This document shows positions 48,105 to 56,687 of a stretch of 64,000 bases of DNA, in pieces. Each line of letters begins with the position of its first letter. Position 1 is the first letter of the stretch. Source of the DNA: Enterococcus wangshanyuanii (lineage in GTDB: Bacteria; Bacillota; Bacilli; Lactobacillales; Enterococcaceae); contig NZ_CP021874.1 of the NCBI RefSeq assembly GCF_002197645.1, positions 3,534,001 through 3,598,000 of the forward strand. The letters run 5' to 3'. Below the pieces are notes generated by a model. That model was not told the origin of the DNA. It searched no databases and worked only from the letters and a program-made list of their open reading frames with translations. A program made the translations under genes and the position numbers.

Positions 48105-50495
48105 ATGGCAGTTGAAAAAATTTTAGAAACTGACACGCTCAATCAGGGTCGTGTAAAAATTAATGCCATTATGGATCAGTCAAATTCATCTGTTGAGACT
48201 GTAAATGGTTATAAATCGGAACTTACTGAAGGAATTAAGCAAGCAAAGGAAATCGCTAGAACTGCAGGTGACGAAGCTAAAGAAATTGCTGAAGAAGCAG
48301 GGGAGTTAGCCAATCAAAAGGCAGATCAGGCTATTGCTGATTCTAAGACTGCTGTTGATACAGCGAATCGAGCTGTTAGTACAGCTAACCAAAATAAACA
48401 AGAATTTGATGCGTTAAGAAATGAGTTCGGGGATTTAGTTGCAGAATCAGGTGATAGTAACCCAGAAATCGTTCAAGCAAGAACTGATACGGAAGGGATT
48501 AAGCAATCCACGTTACAAGCACGTTTAACAAGTGACTTTAACAGTCGATTAACTACTACTGATGCAATGAAAATGTTCTCTGGCTCTGTTAATACTCCCA
48601 AAATGATGGATTTTAAAGGTAAAACAGCTGGAAATAAAAACGGCAATCCACACCAAGCTTTTTCTGATTATACGGCAACTACGCTCAAGAAACCATCAGC
48701 AAACTGGAATGAATTTACACAAGATAATTATAATAAAGTGGTGTCACGTGACGACACAGGAGTTTCAACGGGTTCATCACAGAGTGGTGTAATTCCACAA
48801 CAATTCTTTCTATTTGATGTGAAAGCAGCCATTGAATCTATTGCTGAGGATATTTTCGAAGGAATGACAATGGTTCAGGTTGTTAAATATATCAAAGATA
48901 ATTTTGTATCGATCAAGATTCCAATTCGTGGAAAAGCTTCTTCTCCAGGAAATAAAAACTTGAAAGTAGCGACTTTCTTAGAGTCAGCTGATGGCTATTC
49001 GGTTCAGATGCAGAATTCAGCGCCAGACTATACTGATTTTGCTACTGAGATCAATGATAGTAACTTTATTGACTCGGAATGCAAAATCAACGTATTGGTA
49101 TTTTCTGATAGTTCCAATGGTGTCACACCAGCTTCCATTGATGTTGACTATATTGGAGTACAAATCACAATTTCACTAAGTGCACTAGATGTTCTGAATA
49201 AAAGTGGTTTTTTGAAGGATGAACAATTGAAAGCTCATGTGGATGATACAAACAACCCACATCAAGTGACTAAAGCACAAGTCGGTTTAGGAAGTGTCCC
49301 AAACTATTCTATTGCATCTAAAGCGGAAGCGGAAAATGCAACTAGTGATAGTAAATTTATGAGCCCATTACAGACAAAAAACTTCCATCAAAAAGCTACT
49401 GAAACGGTTAGGCAAAAGTGGAGAGAGGGATTAAATTGGATCGCCCACAGAGGTAACAATATGGAATACCCAGAAAATTCTATACCTGCTTATAAAAATG
49501 CTAATCGTCACTGGGGAATTGAAACAGATATTCAAGTTACTTCTGACGGACATTGGGTAGTCATGCACGATGATACTGTTGATCGAACGACAAATGGAAC
49601 AGGTTCAATTAAATCTATGACTTTAGCCCAGTTTAGAGCGCTAAGAATAGATACTGGTGCTAATATCGACAGTTTGTCTGATGTAGAAAAGACTCCGCCG
49701 ATCTTGGAGGAATACTTAGCAATTTGTAGAGAAAAATGTAGAGTACCTGTTATAGAAATTAAAACAGGCGACTATACGATTTCAAATTACGAGCAGTTAA
49801 AAACAATCCTGACTAACTATGGATATAATGAGACGAACTGTGTGATTATCTCGTTTGACTATACTGTACTGACTAATATTAGACAAATGTATCCTAATAT
49901 GGAACTTCATGTGGTTTCTAGCACCGTCACTCAAAGTGTAATTGATCAGGCAGTGGCTTTAGGATATCCAGCAACTCTTGGTGTGAATTATAGTAATGCA
50001 GGTGTTACAGCTGATTTAGTCAATCAATTACATGCGTTAGGATTAAAAATAAATGTCTGGACAGTTCCTGATACAAAATTTGAAGATATGAAGGCATTAA
50101 ATGTTGATTACATTACCACAAATAGTTTGTCAGGAAACTTAAGGTATGCAGCACTTACTTTGCTAAACGGTTTTACTAATAACGTTGATGCTGGCAGAAT
50201 CAAAGAGTCTTATGTTGAGGAAATTGAACAAGGTGTTATTCACCTCTCATTTAACGTGAGCGGTGGCGTGACTACACAAAATAGTCCAATTGCAAAACTA
50301 CCTGATTGGGCGATTCCTATGTATCGTCAGTACCCTCAATGTGCCGTTCGTATATCTACAGGAGTCGCTTTTGGTACGTTCGATGTTAACGGGCGCTTAG
50401 TTCCTGGCTCTGCCACAGTTGGTACTATTGCAGTAGGGTTAAACTGGGCAAACAAAACATCATGGGCATCAGGTTCAACAACATACAAAATTTAA
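48105..50495 (+). CDS. Tail fibre/receptor-binding protein with GDPD domain
   Basis: The 796-residue protein has a coiled-coil N-terminus (QAKEIARTAGDEAKEIAEEA, about residues 45-110) and a beta-rich region. At about residues 380-400, HVDDTNNPHQVTKAQVGL is a phage fibre tail-repeat signature. A glycerophosphodiester phosphodiesterase domain follows from about 440 (WIAHRGNNMEYPENS, GIETDIQVTSDGHWVVMHDD, then VPVIEIKTGDY). HRG, E-x-D and HD are the catalytic set. The last 120 residues look like a receptor-binding beta domain. GDPD fibres probably hydrolyse teichoic acid glycerophosphate. Confidence 0.85.
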   Translation: MAVEKILETDTLNQGRVKINAIMDQSNSSVETVNGYKSELTEGIKQAKEIARTAGDEAKEIAEEAGELANQKADQAIADSKTAVDTANRAVSTANQNKQEFDALRNEFGDLVAESGDSNPEIVQARTDTEGIKQSTLQARLTSDFNSRLTTTDAMKMFSGSVNTPKMMDFKGKTAGNKNGNPHQAFSDYTATTLKKPSANWNEFTQDNYNKVVSRDDTGVSTGSSQSGVIPQQFFLFDVKAAIESIAEDIFEGMTMVQVVKYIKDNFVSIKIPIRGKASSPGNKNLKVATFLESADGYSVQMQNSAPDYTDFATEINDSNFIDSECKINVLVFSDSSNGVTPASIDVDYIGVQITISLSALDVLNKSGFLKDEQLKAHVDDTNNPHQVTKAQVGLGSVPNYSIASKAEAENATSDSKFMSPLQTKNFHQKATETVRQKWREGLNWIAHRGNNMEYPENSIPAYKNANRHWGIETDIQVTSDGHWVVMHDDTVDRTTNGTGSIKSMTLAQFRALRIDTGANIDSLSDVEKTPPILEEYLAICREKCRVPVIEIKTGDYTISNYEQLKTILTNYGYNETNCVIISFDYTVLTNIRQMYPNMELHVVSSTVTQSVIDQAVALGYPATLGVNYSNAGVTADLVNQLHALGLKINVWTVPDTKFEDMKALNVDYITTNSLSGNLRYAALTLLNGFTNNVDAGRIKESYVEEIEQGVIHLSFNVSGGVTTQNSPIAKLPDWAIPMYRQYPQCAVRISTGVAFGTFDVNGRLVPGSATVGTIAVGLNWANKTSWASGSTTYKI

Positions 50496-50496
50496 T

Positions 50497-50524
50497 GGAG
50501 TCCTTTCATGGACTTCTTTTTTTC
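50497..50524 (+). terminator. Terminator after the fibre gene
   Basis: AGTCC (50499-50503), loop TTTCAT, GGACT (50510-50514) and TTCTTTTTTT lie just after the fibre stop, at the head of the lysis module. Confidence 0.65.
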
Positions 50525-50540
50525 GAGAGAAGGTGAACGA

Positions 50541-50828
50541 ATGACAATTGAAGAGTTGGGGCTATTGGCTGGTGCTATAATGTCCATTGCTGGTTTAATA
50601 GCCTTTTTCGCAAAGCCAGTACTTAATAGTTCAAAAGAATTGAACAAGACTATCACTGAATTAAATCTAACTTTAAATCTATTATCTAAAGATTTAGAAG
50701 CAAGTAAGGAAGATCGAAAAGAGATTCATGAACAACTAAAACGGCAAGATGAGCGCCTTGATTCTCATGAATTGAAATTAGCGGAGCATGGTCAACAAAT
50801 TAAAACATTATTTGTAAAGGAGAGATGA
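50541..50828 (+). CDS. Hemolysin XhlA-like lysis module membrane protein
   Basis: The start is ATG 50541 after GAGAAGGTGAACG; the ATG at 50508 lies in the terminator. The 95-residue protein has one N-terminal membrane segment (EELGLLAGAIMSIAGLIAFF) and a long charged coiled coil (ELNLTLNLLSKDLEASKEDR, then LKRQDERLDSHELKLAEHGQ). This is the XhlA-like plan of proteins next to the holin. Confidence 0.65.
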   Translation: MTIEELGLLAGAIMSIAGLIAFFAKPVLNSSKELNKTITELNLTLNLLSKDLEASKEDRKEIHEQLKRQDERLDSHELKLAEHGQQIKTLFVKER

Positions 50829-50832
50829 ATTA

Positions 50833-51057
50833 ATGAAATTCTCAAATGAAACATACAACGTTATTAAATGGTTTGTATCCGTAGTTTTGCCAGCTTGTGG
50901 TGTATTAGTTGGTTCTCTAGGCAAAGCCTATAATTGGGATGGTACTGATTTAGCAGTAACAACGATAGCGGCAGTCACAACTTTCTTAGGTTCTGTGATG
51001 CTTTATAGCACAGCGCAGTACAATAAAAATGGAGATGATGATGATGGCCAACATTAA
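50833..51057 (+). CDS. Holin (Dp-1-like)
   Basis: The 74-residue protein has two membrane segments (VIKWFVSVVLPACGVLVGSL and LAVTTIAAVTTFLGSVMLYS), the KAYNWDGTD turn and an acidic/His tail (GDDDDGQH). This pattern is that of Dp-1-type phage holins. It times lysis by opening the membrane for the endolysin, whose start overlaps its end. Confidence 0.8.
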   Translation: MKFSNETYNVIKWFVSVVLPACGVLVGSLGKAYNWDGTDLAVTTIAAVTTFLGSVMLYSTAQYNKNGDDDDGQH

Positions 51058-51805
51058 TGCGATGCTTGATTGGATGAGACAGCGTTTAGGCGTAGTTCGA
51101 TATAGCATGACTAATCGTTTAGGACCTAGTAGCTATGATTGTTCTAGTGCTGTTTATAACGCTTTGATTGCTGGTGGATTTTTGAAAGCCGGAAGTATGG
51201 GGAATACAGAAACCTTGTTTAACGACCTAGAAAATAGTGGATGGGAGCAAGTAAAACCAATTAATGGTAATTATCCGGCTAAGAAAGGTGATATCTTTAT
51301 TTGGGGTAAACGAGGTTTTACATTAGGAGCAGCTGGTCATACAGGTATTTTTATTGATGACAACGACAACATCATCCATTGTAATTTTGGCTTTGATGGG
51401 ATATCTATCAATGATCATGACTATATTTGGATGTATAATGGACAACCTGAAATCACTATCTACCGCTATACTGGAAAAAGTAATGGTGGTACTAATCCTA
51501 AACCGAGTACTCCAAAACCTATTGATCCAGTACCACAAGACCCTAACAAGCGTATACAGATGTCCGGAACATTTTATCCTGATAGAAAGCTTGCTGTCAG
51601 TGCAGATACGAATCCGGATGATGTAAAAAGCCCGGCATTGGATTATTACACTAAGGGAACTGCAATCAGATATGACAGCTATGTTATGTCTAATGGGTAC
51701 GCTTGGATTAGTTATATTGGAGCTTCAGGAAAACGTCGTTATGTTGCAGTTGGTCCAGATGATGGTCAGATTAATACGACATGGGGAAGAGGCTTCTTTA
51801 ATTAA
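51044..51805 (+). CDS. Endolysin, Amidase_5 (NlpC/P60-like) with SH3 domain
   Basis: Several ATGs follow GGAG at 51031; I take ATG 51044 at best spacing. The 253-residue enzyme has a catalytic Cys in SSYDCSSAVYNALIAGG (about 30-45) and His in AAGHTGIFIDDN (about 95), as in the peptidoglycan amidase_5 group. A Pro/Lys/Thr-rich linker follows, then a C-terminal SH3_5 cell-wall domain (GTFYPDRKLAVSADTNPDDV, then GYAWISYIGASGKRRYVAVG). It cleaves peptidoglycan after the holin opens the membrane. Confidence 0.88.
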   Translation: MANINAMLDWMRQRLGVVRYSMTNRLGPSSYDCSSAVYNALIAGGFLKAGSMGNTETLFNDLENSGWEQVKPINGNYPAKKGDIFIWGKRGFTLGAAGHTGIFIDDNDNIIHCNFGFDGISINDHDYIWMYNGQPEITIYRYTGKSNGGTNPKPSTPKPIDPVPQDPNKRIQMSGTFYPDRKLAVSADTNPDDVKSPALDYYTKGTAIRYDSYVMSNGYAWISYIGASGKRRYVAVGPDDGQINTTWGRGFFN

Positions 51806-51809
51806 ACTA

Positions 51810-51843
51810 AAATAACCCTAGAATAATCTAGGGTTATTTTTTG
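51810..51843 (+). terminator. Terminator after the endolysin
   Basis: AATAACCCTAGA pairs with TCTAGGGTTATT and is followed by TTTTTT. It closes the late operon. Confidence 0.85.
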
Positions 51844-51907
51844 GGAGTAATATGATAGGTTCACTATAGATTCTTTCATTATCATATAAAAAGAAGGAGG
51901 GGTCTTC

Positions 51908-52045
51908 ATGATGATATTTCTTATTATCGATTTTTTTGCGAAAATTTGTAAGATATTTACGTTTATAATTATTGTAAGGATGCTGTATAAAATAATTTTG
52001 CAAGAAAAGAAAGAAAAAGCTATTCGTAAAAGTAAAAAGCATTAG
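51908..52045 (+). CDS. 45-residue basic membrane peptide
   Basis: ATG 51908 follows AGAAGGAGGGG, a near-perfect ribosome site. The product has one hydrophobic segment (MIFLIIDFFAKICKIFTFII) and a strongly basic tail (LQEKKEKAIRKSKKH). It lies past the lysis cassette and is convergent with the next minus-strand gene. Such a peptide might be a toxin, exclusion factor or lysis helper; there is no family match. Confidence 0.5.
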   Translation: MMIFLIIDFFAKICKIFTFIIIVRMLYKIILQEKKEKAIRKSKKH

Positions 52046-52374
52046 GTTATACTATTCAAAAATATTAGTGATTTCAATTCGTTTAGTTTCATTTGATTGT
52101 CAGAAATAAGCTCTTCGTCACCATTAGAATGTAAATCTAATAATGAAAATTGTGATACTATCGACTTTCTAATAAAGTCAAACAATTGGTAACAAACTAA
52201 GACATATGTTTGATCATTGAAAATACAATAAACAGTTTCATCGAGATTTCGATGTTGACTATTGTAAAACTGTGATTTTGTGATATCAATGTTTATATTT
52301 TTGATTGATTGCCACTCAACTGATCTATCACTGGTCGCCTGTAGGAGTATTTCTAATACCTCATCTTGTGCCAT
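52042..52374 (-). CDS. 110-residue hypothetical protein (lysogenic cargo)
   Basis: This leftward gene between the lysis module and attR encodes a soluble acidic protein (MAQDEVLEILLQATSDRSVE, then VYCIFNDQTYVLVCYQLFDF). It starts two bases after the membrane protein gene upstream and is co-transcribed with it. Genes here are typically expressed in lysogens and alter phage resistance or fitness. No domain is recognised. Confidence 0.5.
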   Translation of the reverse strand: MAQDEVLEILLQATSDRSVEWQSIKNINIDITKSQFYNSQHRNLDETVYCIFNDQTYVLVCYQLFDFIRKSIVSQFSLLDLHSNGDEELISDNQMKLNELKSLIFLNSIT

Positions 52375-52376
52375 AT

Positions 52377-52760
52377 TTATGTATTCCTTTCTATTGTTTT
52401 TCTAAATTTCAGTAAAGTCTTTCTTATTTTAAAAAAATTATAATTAGTGGTTCTATTAAGACGTGAAATGAAATACTTAATTGTGTAAGAGTTTAACATG
52501 GGGTATGTTTCAGTTATATCCTGCAAAAAAAATTTCAACTCATTAATTAGTGTAGTATTACAATTTTCTTTTGATTCCATCTTACGAATATAAGCGTTGA
52601 GTGTTCCAAGTATTTCGTCTTTTGATGATGCCAATTTTTCTCTATCAACAGCATTGTTTATTTTCTTGTTTACATTAATGGCGATAAAAAATGTAGCAAT
52701 TGTAATTATATTTAGAGAAAAATCGATATAGTCATTAATATTATTAATGATAGTTTTCAA
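52377..52760 (-). CDS. 127-residue membrane-anchored protein (lysogenic cargo)
   Basis: The protein has one N-terminal membrane helix (FSLNIITIATFFIAINVNKK) and a long charged cytoplasmic helical part (ELKFFLQDITETYPMLNSYT, then NYNFFKIRKTLLKFRKTIE). It is the first gene of a two-gene leftward unit near attR, and the two may act together as a membrane-linked pair (for example exclusion or abortive infection). That is inference. Confidence 0.5.
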   Translation of the reverse strand: MKTIINNINDYIDFSLNIITIATFFIAINVNKKINNAVDREKLASSKDEILGTLNAYIRKMESKENCNTTLINELKFFLQDITETYPMLNSYTIKYFISRLNRTTNYNFFKIRKTLLKFRKTIERNT

Positions 52761-52953
52761 ATTCCTCCCTCCTTATCAAACTCATTATATACACATGTCA
52801 CATAAATTTGCAATCATACAAAAACTATCATAATCGTTTTTATTTATTCGATAATATGACTGGATATTAAATCATACATATTTACCAATTCAAATTTTGT
52901 GGTAAAATTGTTTATACATAAAATAATATATTATTTTTTAGGGTGGGGATGTC

Positions 52954-53757
52954 ATGAATGATAATTTAAGTATATCGTTTTTATTAATTATACTTTTTTC
53001 TGGTTTTTATGTGTCTTACTACATTTATGATAAAATTATGGAGAAAAATAAAGATGAACTTGAAAAAATTGATATCTTCTTTAGCATTATACAGAAATCA
53101 CTATTTTCTTTTCTAACAATCCTAATTTCTGTCATTACAGTTATTGTTTCAATAGCTAATTTTTTAAATTCAAAAACAGAGTTTGAAATTCAGAATTTTT
53201 CACAAATAAATACTGATAATAAAGAAAATGATCAGTTTGTTGAAGACCGACTAGGAAATAGGGATCAAATATATTCTTATCATATGAATTTTGAGACTGG
53301 TAAAAGTGTATTTGAAGGAATTCCAATAATTATAAGTAATACTGGAAATGTAAGAGATTCAATTAAAAGTATATCAATAAGTGTTTTTGATGAGAGTGAA
53401 ATATTAGAAACATTCTACTCAAAAAAAGTTATAGACTCAAAAATAGATCGTTCTTCTGAAATATGGCTTGAGCCAAAAGAAACATTAGAATACACCATTG
53501 ATGGTAATAAGATGAAATCTAGTATCCAGAAATGTATTGAACGACTTGAGGAAAGAGGTATTAATGATTCATTGTACAGAGTTTATTATATAAGGGAAGA
53601 TGATGGACAGCGAGCAGATTCTGGAAAGATTAGTACAAGGATTAAATTGATTACTGGATCCAACAAAGAAGTAGAAATGAAACAGCGTTCATTCGATTTA
53701 AATTTTGCAGAAAGAATAGAAGAGACTACTGATTCACTTATTCTTAGAGGAGAGTAG
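52954..53757 (+). CDS. 267-residue membrane protein (lysogenic cargo)
   Basis: The protein follows AGGGTGGGGATGTC. Two membrane segments are visible (ISFLLIILFSGFYVSYYIYD and KSLFSFLTILISVITVIVSI), then a large beta-rich domain (GKSVFEGIPIIISNTGNVRD, then WLEPKETLEYTIDG). It is the last gene before attR and runs opposite to the pair on its left. It is a candidate superinfection-exclusion or defence gene. Confidence 0.5.
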   Translation: MNDNLSISFLLIILFSGFYVSYYIYDKIMEKNKDELEKIDIFFSIIQKSLFSFLTILISVITVIVSIANFLNSKTEFEIQNFSQINTDNKENDQFVEDRLGNRDQIYSYHMNFETGKSVFEGIPIIISNTGNVRDSIKSISISVFDESEILETFYSKKVIDSKIDRSSEIWLEPKETLEYTIDGNKMKSSIQKCIERLEERGINDSLYRVYYIREDDGQRADSGKISTRIKLITGSNKEVEMKQRSFDLNFAERIEETTDSLILRGE

Positions 53758-53787
53758 ACTTGTTTATCTCAATTGCTTACCCAAGAT

Positions 53788-53808
53788 TTGATGTAGTTTT
53801 TGATGTAG
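53788..53808. repeat. Arm-type repeats at the attR end
   Basis: TTGATGTAG at 53788-53796 and 53800-53808 copies the pair at 13108-13128 with the same 12-bp step and orientation. It lies 117-137 bp left of the core. Confidence 0.7.
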
Positions 53809-53924
53809 TTCTGAATCCGTTGAGGGATTTCATAGAACCATTTTTGTAAAAATTGCTATACTATTTATTGTCTTAGAACCTTGATATACCTCGTTTTCCC
53901 TAAGTAGCACCTATTTGGGAATTT

Positions 53925-53944
53925 ACACCGTGAAACAAAATAAG
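53925..53944. other. Attachment core, attR of the prophage (rpmG 3' end)
   Basis: ACACCGTGAAACAAAATAAG matches 13018-13037 exactly. In frame, the sequence ends Leu-His-Arg-Glu-Thr-Lys-stop, the L33 C-terminus; upstream the frame has an earlier TAG, so only the tail of rpmG is represented here. Confidence 0.85.
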
Positions 53945-53957
53945 GTTTTAAATTTTG

Positions 53958-53997
53958 CGCTCAATCCTTTGTCAGACAAGGGATTGAGCGTTTTTTA
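53958..53997 (+). terminator. Chromosomal rpmG terminator
   Basis: CGCTCAATCC (53958-53967) pairs with GGATTGAGCG (53981-53990), followed by TTTTTTATTT. It resembles the terminator at 13052 inside the prophage end and probably is the original terminator of rpmG. Confidence 0.75.
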
Positions 53998-54082
53998 TTT
54001 GTTTGAAACTATTTTTGAAGTATTTCTTTATAAATACTTCTTAGTAAAATACGAAGAACTATAGGAAGTGATTAGGTAGCAT

Positions 54083-54388
54083 TTAAAGAACAAAAATCAC
54101 AAGTACTACATATATCATAATGCATAAAACTGATACACCAATGACAATAGGCCAATCAACATTATGTATAAACTCTCTAAAAGTTTGTTGTTTCTTATCT
54201 TTCTTCTTATCTTCAATGTATTGTTGATAATTGTTTTCTAGTACAAAGACAAAAGTAAAAAATAAAAATACATTTACTACAAAGGATGGGATATTGTCAA
54301 ATGTATTGATCGAATAGAAATAGACACTAAAAATAATTAGATAAGAAAATAAATGTCGAGATATTAAACGGCTGATAAACTTCTTCAA
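54083..54388 (-). CDS. Small membrane protein
   Basis: The start is uncertain: GTG 54397 is too near the AAGGAG site, so TTG 54388 is preferred (about 101 residues). There are three hydrophobic segments (LFSYLIIFSVYFYSINTF, VVNVFLFFTFVFVL, VIGVSVLCIMIYVVLVIFVL) and a basic loop (KKKDKKQQTFREF). It is the last gene of a leftward run. No function is recognised. Confidence 0.45.
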   Translation of the reverse strand: MKKFISRLISRHLFSYLIIFSVYFYSINTFDNIPSFVVNVFLFFTFVFVLENNYQQYIEDKKKDKKQQTFREFIHNVDWPIVIGVSVLCIMIYVVLVIFVL

Positions 54389-54569
54389 ATAAATCACTCC
54401 TTGTGGATAATTGTATCACTAGAACAGAGCTAATAAGAGGTAGAGGATAAATAAAATTATCAAAAATTGAAATCGCCAAAAAATTCATGATATAGTGATT
54501 GCCAACCAAGATACCTAATAACAAACCAATAATTGATACCATAATAAACACTAAAACTTTATATCTCAA
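54327..54569 (-). CDS. Small membrane protein overlapping the next gene
   Basis: TTG 54569 begins inside the stop codon of the 26-residue frame upstream (CATTGAGA junction), suggesting coupled translation. The 80-residue product has two hydrophobic segments (VLVFIMVSIIGLLLGILVGN and FIYPLPLISSVLVIQL). Its last 60 bases overlap the following gene in another frame, so one of the two may be degenerate. Confidence 0.35.
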   Translation of the reverse strand: MRYKVLVFIMVSIIGLLLGILVGNHYIMNFLAISIFDNFIYPLPLISSVLVIQLSTRSDLFEEVYQPFNISTFIFLSNYF

Positions 54570-54646
54570 TGGATAACAAAAAAGGCAACAGGATAGATAA
54601 CGATAGCAAAAAATAGTATAACAATACCCAAAATGGAATACCTCAT
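54566..54646 (-). CDS. 26-residue hydrophobic peptide
   Basis: ATG 54646 opens a short hydrophobic frame (MRYSILGIVILFFAIVIYPV then AFFVIH) that ends overlapping the TTG of the next gene. It could be a membrane peptide leading a small operon. Evidence is limited to overlap and composition. Confidence 0.3.
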   Translation of the reverse strand: MRYSILGIVILFFAIVIYPVAFFVIH

Positions 54647-54965
54647 GTATATAGTAATAAATAAATTATATCATAACGACAATATATAAAAAGTAGGAGA
54701 TCTGGTTAGATACAAAATTTGTTATTAAGATATTAAAACGAAGCAAGAGTTACAAGATGGAATTATTAGTAGATTGCAGTAAAAATTAGCTAAAAGTATT
54801 TATACAATTCTGTGTGATTTACTTTATTAGACAACGTAATGGAATAATCGTATTTCTGAGAAAAAAATCTAAATAACTATAAATTTCCTCCATTCTTCAT
54901 CATATCATTATTTCTATTTGCTATTTCGTGTTATATTTTTAGAAAAGAATGTAAAGGTGAAGCAT
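54647..54965. other. AT-rich intergenic region
   Basis: No gene or strong hairpin is seen in these 319 bases. TTGTTATTAAGATATTAAAA-like AT stretches are present, but no promoter I would defend except a possible leader of the next gene around 54925-54960. Confidence 0.4.
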
Positions 54966-55394
54966 ATGGATAAACAAATAATCGAACATGCAAAAGAATT
55001 ATTGGCAACGTGTGACTCATTTTTGCTGTCTACAAATGATCGGAACGGATTTCCAAATACGATCGTAGTGTCAAAACCCATCATTAGAGCGAGTTTTTAC
55101 AATCTTAAATTTTACGTAAATGGTAATGGTCAAACAGTGGAAAATATTCGGCATAATAAAAAAGGGAATGTTTGCTGCTATGATGAAGCTAGGCATGAAA
55201 GTGTTTTGTTAAAAGGAATTTTCAGCGTTGAAGACATTGAAGAATTCAAACTGCTCAAAGATCGTTTGAATAGCTATCAGAAAGAGTTGAATCATGAGAA
55301 TCCGGTTGTTCTTTCTTTTGAAGTCTATACTGTGAAGGTTCATTCTCAAACGAAAACCTTTTGGAAAGATGTGGATGATTTTGAGGATCATTAA
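54966..55394 (+). CDS. Pyridoxamine 5'-phosphate oxidase-fold protein
   Basis: The start is ATG 54966 after AAAGGTGAAGC; an upstream frame start at 54918 has no site. The 142-residue protein shows the split-barrel flavin-binding pattern (CDSFLLSTNDRNGFPNTIVV, then NLKFYVNGNGQTVENIRHNK, then VLLKGIFSVEDIEE). Such proteins bind FMN or haem and reduce small substrates. The physiological substrate is unknown. Confidence 0.7.
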   Translation: MDKQIIEHAKELLATCDSFLLSTNDRNGFPNTIVVSKPIIRASFYNLKFYVNGNGQTVENIRHNKKGNVCCYDEARHESVLLKGIFSVEDIEEFKLLKDRLNSYQKELNHENPVVLSFEVYTVKVHSQTKTFWKDVDDFEDH

Positions 55395-55739
55395 AGATAA
55401 ACTAAATCAAAAGGAGGTGTAGATTACCGTTTTTGATTTTGTGAAAGTTACTTACAAAGTGAAAATAGCTAAAGTATGCATGAAATCTCTAAGAAGAGGT
55501 TTCGTGCATTTTTTATTGCCTTCAACTAAATTAGCTGAAGTTTAAGTATTTAATATGTATTTAAAATGTTTCTTATTTTCCTATATTTACTCTAAAAATA
55601 TTAAATATCCATTGCTTTACGCTGTAAATTCTTTATACTCTAATTAGGAGGACAATTGTTATTTAATGACCAATGTAAAAACGCCATTAAATGAATGTTT
55701 AACTCAAAGGGTAGGTATAAAGGTGTTGGAGGAGTTTCG
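55395..55739. other. Intergenic region with terminator
   Basis: A terminator at 55476-55517 (GCATGAAATCTCT pairing with AGAGGTTTCGTGC, then TTTTTT) ends the previous transcript. AAAAGGAGGTG at about 55412 is a strong ribosome-site-like sequence without a clear start codon after it. The rest is AT-rich, with TTTATACTC (55632) as a possible -10 for the next gene. Confidence 0.5.
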
Positions 55740-56663
55740 ATGAAAAAATTGATTGTTATGATTAGTTTATGGGTGCTTTTTTTTCCTAGCATCTCTTGTG
55801 CAGAAGATATAATGGATTCTTCTGTTGAGAGTAGCTTTGATTCGTCGAATGAGCTGTCGAGGAAATATATGCGAAAACAAGTACTTAATGGCAAGACAAC
55901 AAAAATCAAAAAGGAAAAAGGAGAGACATATTTAACATTTCCATTTAAAAAAAGGCCACATCAATACTTTGCAAATTTTGTACTAAACAGTCCAGCCAAT
56001 GTTTATGTTGGATTTGTAGAGACGATCTATTATAGAGATAAGCTCAAGATCAAACAAATCTACTATGAAAAAAATCCAGTTAGAACGGATAAACTAGGTA
56101 TTTTTACCACAGATCTATATATTATTTCTGAGACGGATGACGTCTATCATTATAAAAATGTTCCCTATATGGTGAGTAGCGATCAGCCAACGGCTTTTTT
56201 TTCCAGCATCGATTTTGATAAAGAAAAAGCAAAGCTATCTGGAGAGCTAAAAATGTTTGCTTCTAAAAGCACCTATCAAGTAGAGCTGTTTTATACAGAT
56301 CATGAAGAGTATCATTATCAAGAAGTCACTGTAGAAAATGATGGAAGATTTACAATCGACCTAAACCGAAACGGTCAGCCAGGTACGATGTATCTGAGAG
56401 CTAGCGATGGTTTGGGGAATTATGCGAATGCTCTTGATATTTTAGAGGAAGGACAGACGACCTATCCAATTTCGCAAAAAAAATTACAGGAGATAGCAGA
56501 TAGCTATCAAAAGCCTTCACGTGGCAATAAACTATTGGCATTAGCTTTATTGACGTTAAAATGGCTATTAGGACTATTGGCAGCAATTTTGATATTATTG
56601 CGTTTAAGAGTTATCCTAAAAAGAAGAAGAAGACGCAGGCTGCGGAAAAAGCAGTTTCGGTGA
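55740..56663 (+). CDS. Predicted surface protein with signal peptide and C-terminal anchor
   Basis: The start is ATG 55740 after GGAGGAGTTTC. The 307-residue protein has a signal peptide (KKLIVMISLWVLFFPSISCA), a beta-rich extracellular part (FKKRPHQYFANFVLNSPANV, then FASKSTYQVELFYTDHEEYH) and a C-terminal membrane helix (LLALALLTLKWLLGLLAAIL) followed by a very basic tail (LKRRRRRRLRKKQFR). That topology puts the domain outside the cell, anchored at the end. No sortase signal is present. The role is unknown. Confidence 0.6.
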   Translation: MKKLIVMISLWVLFFPSISCAEDIMDSSVESSFDSSNELSRKYMRKQVLNGKTTKIKKEKGETYLTFPFKKRPHQYFANFVLNSPANVYVGFVETIYYRDKLKIKQIYYEKNPVRTDKLGIFTTDLYIISETDDVYHYKNVPYMVSSDQPTAFFSSIDFDKEKAKLSGELKMFASKSTYQVELFYTDHEEYHYQEVTVENDGRFTIDLNRNGQPGTMYLRASDGLGNYANALDILEEGQTTYPISQKKLQEIADSYQKPSRGNKLLALALLTLKWLLGLLAAILILLRLRVILKRRRRRRLRKKQFR

Positions 56664-56687
56664 ATCAACTATGAAGGAGAGATAAGA

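Larger units (their letters stand above)
13018..53944. mobile_element. Apparently complete 40.9 kb temperate siphophage prophage
   Basis: The region is bounded by a 20-bp core repeat and matching TTGATGTAG arm pairs. It carries integrase, repressor and Cro-like genes, an early replication block, an iteron cluster, late regulator, terminase pair, SPP1-like portal and minor head genes, scaffold, capsid, connectors, tail genes with frameshifted chaperone, tape measure, Dit, Tal, fibre, holin, endolysin and accessory genes. No essential module appears broken, so it may be inducible. Confidence 0.9.

Noticed and set aside
55407..55545. Possible small gene after the strong AAAAGGAGGTG sequence
   Set aside because: No usual start codon follows at proper spacing, and the only open frame reads through a clear terminator hairpin.
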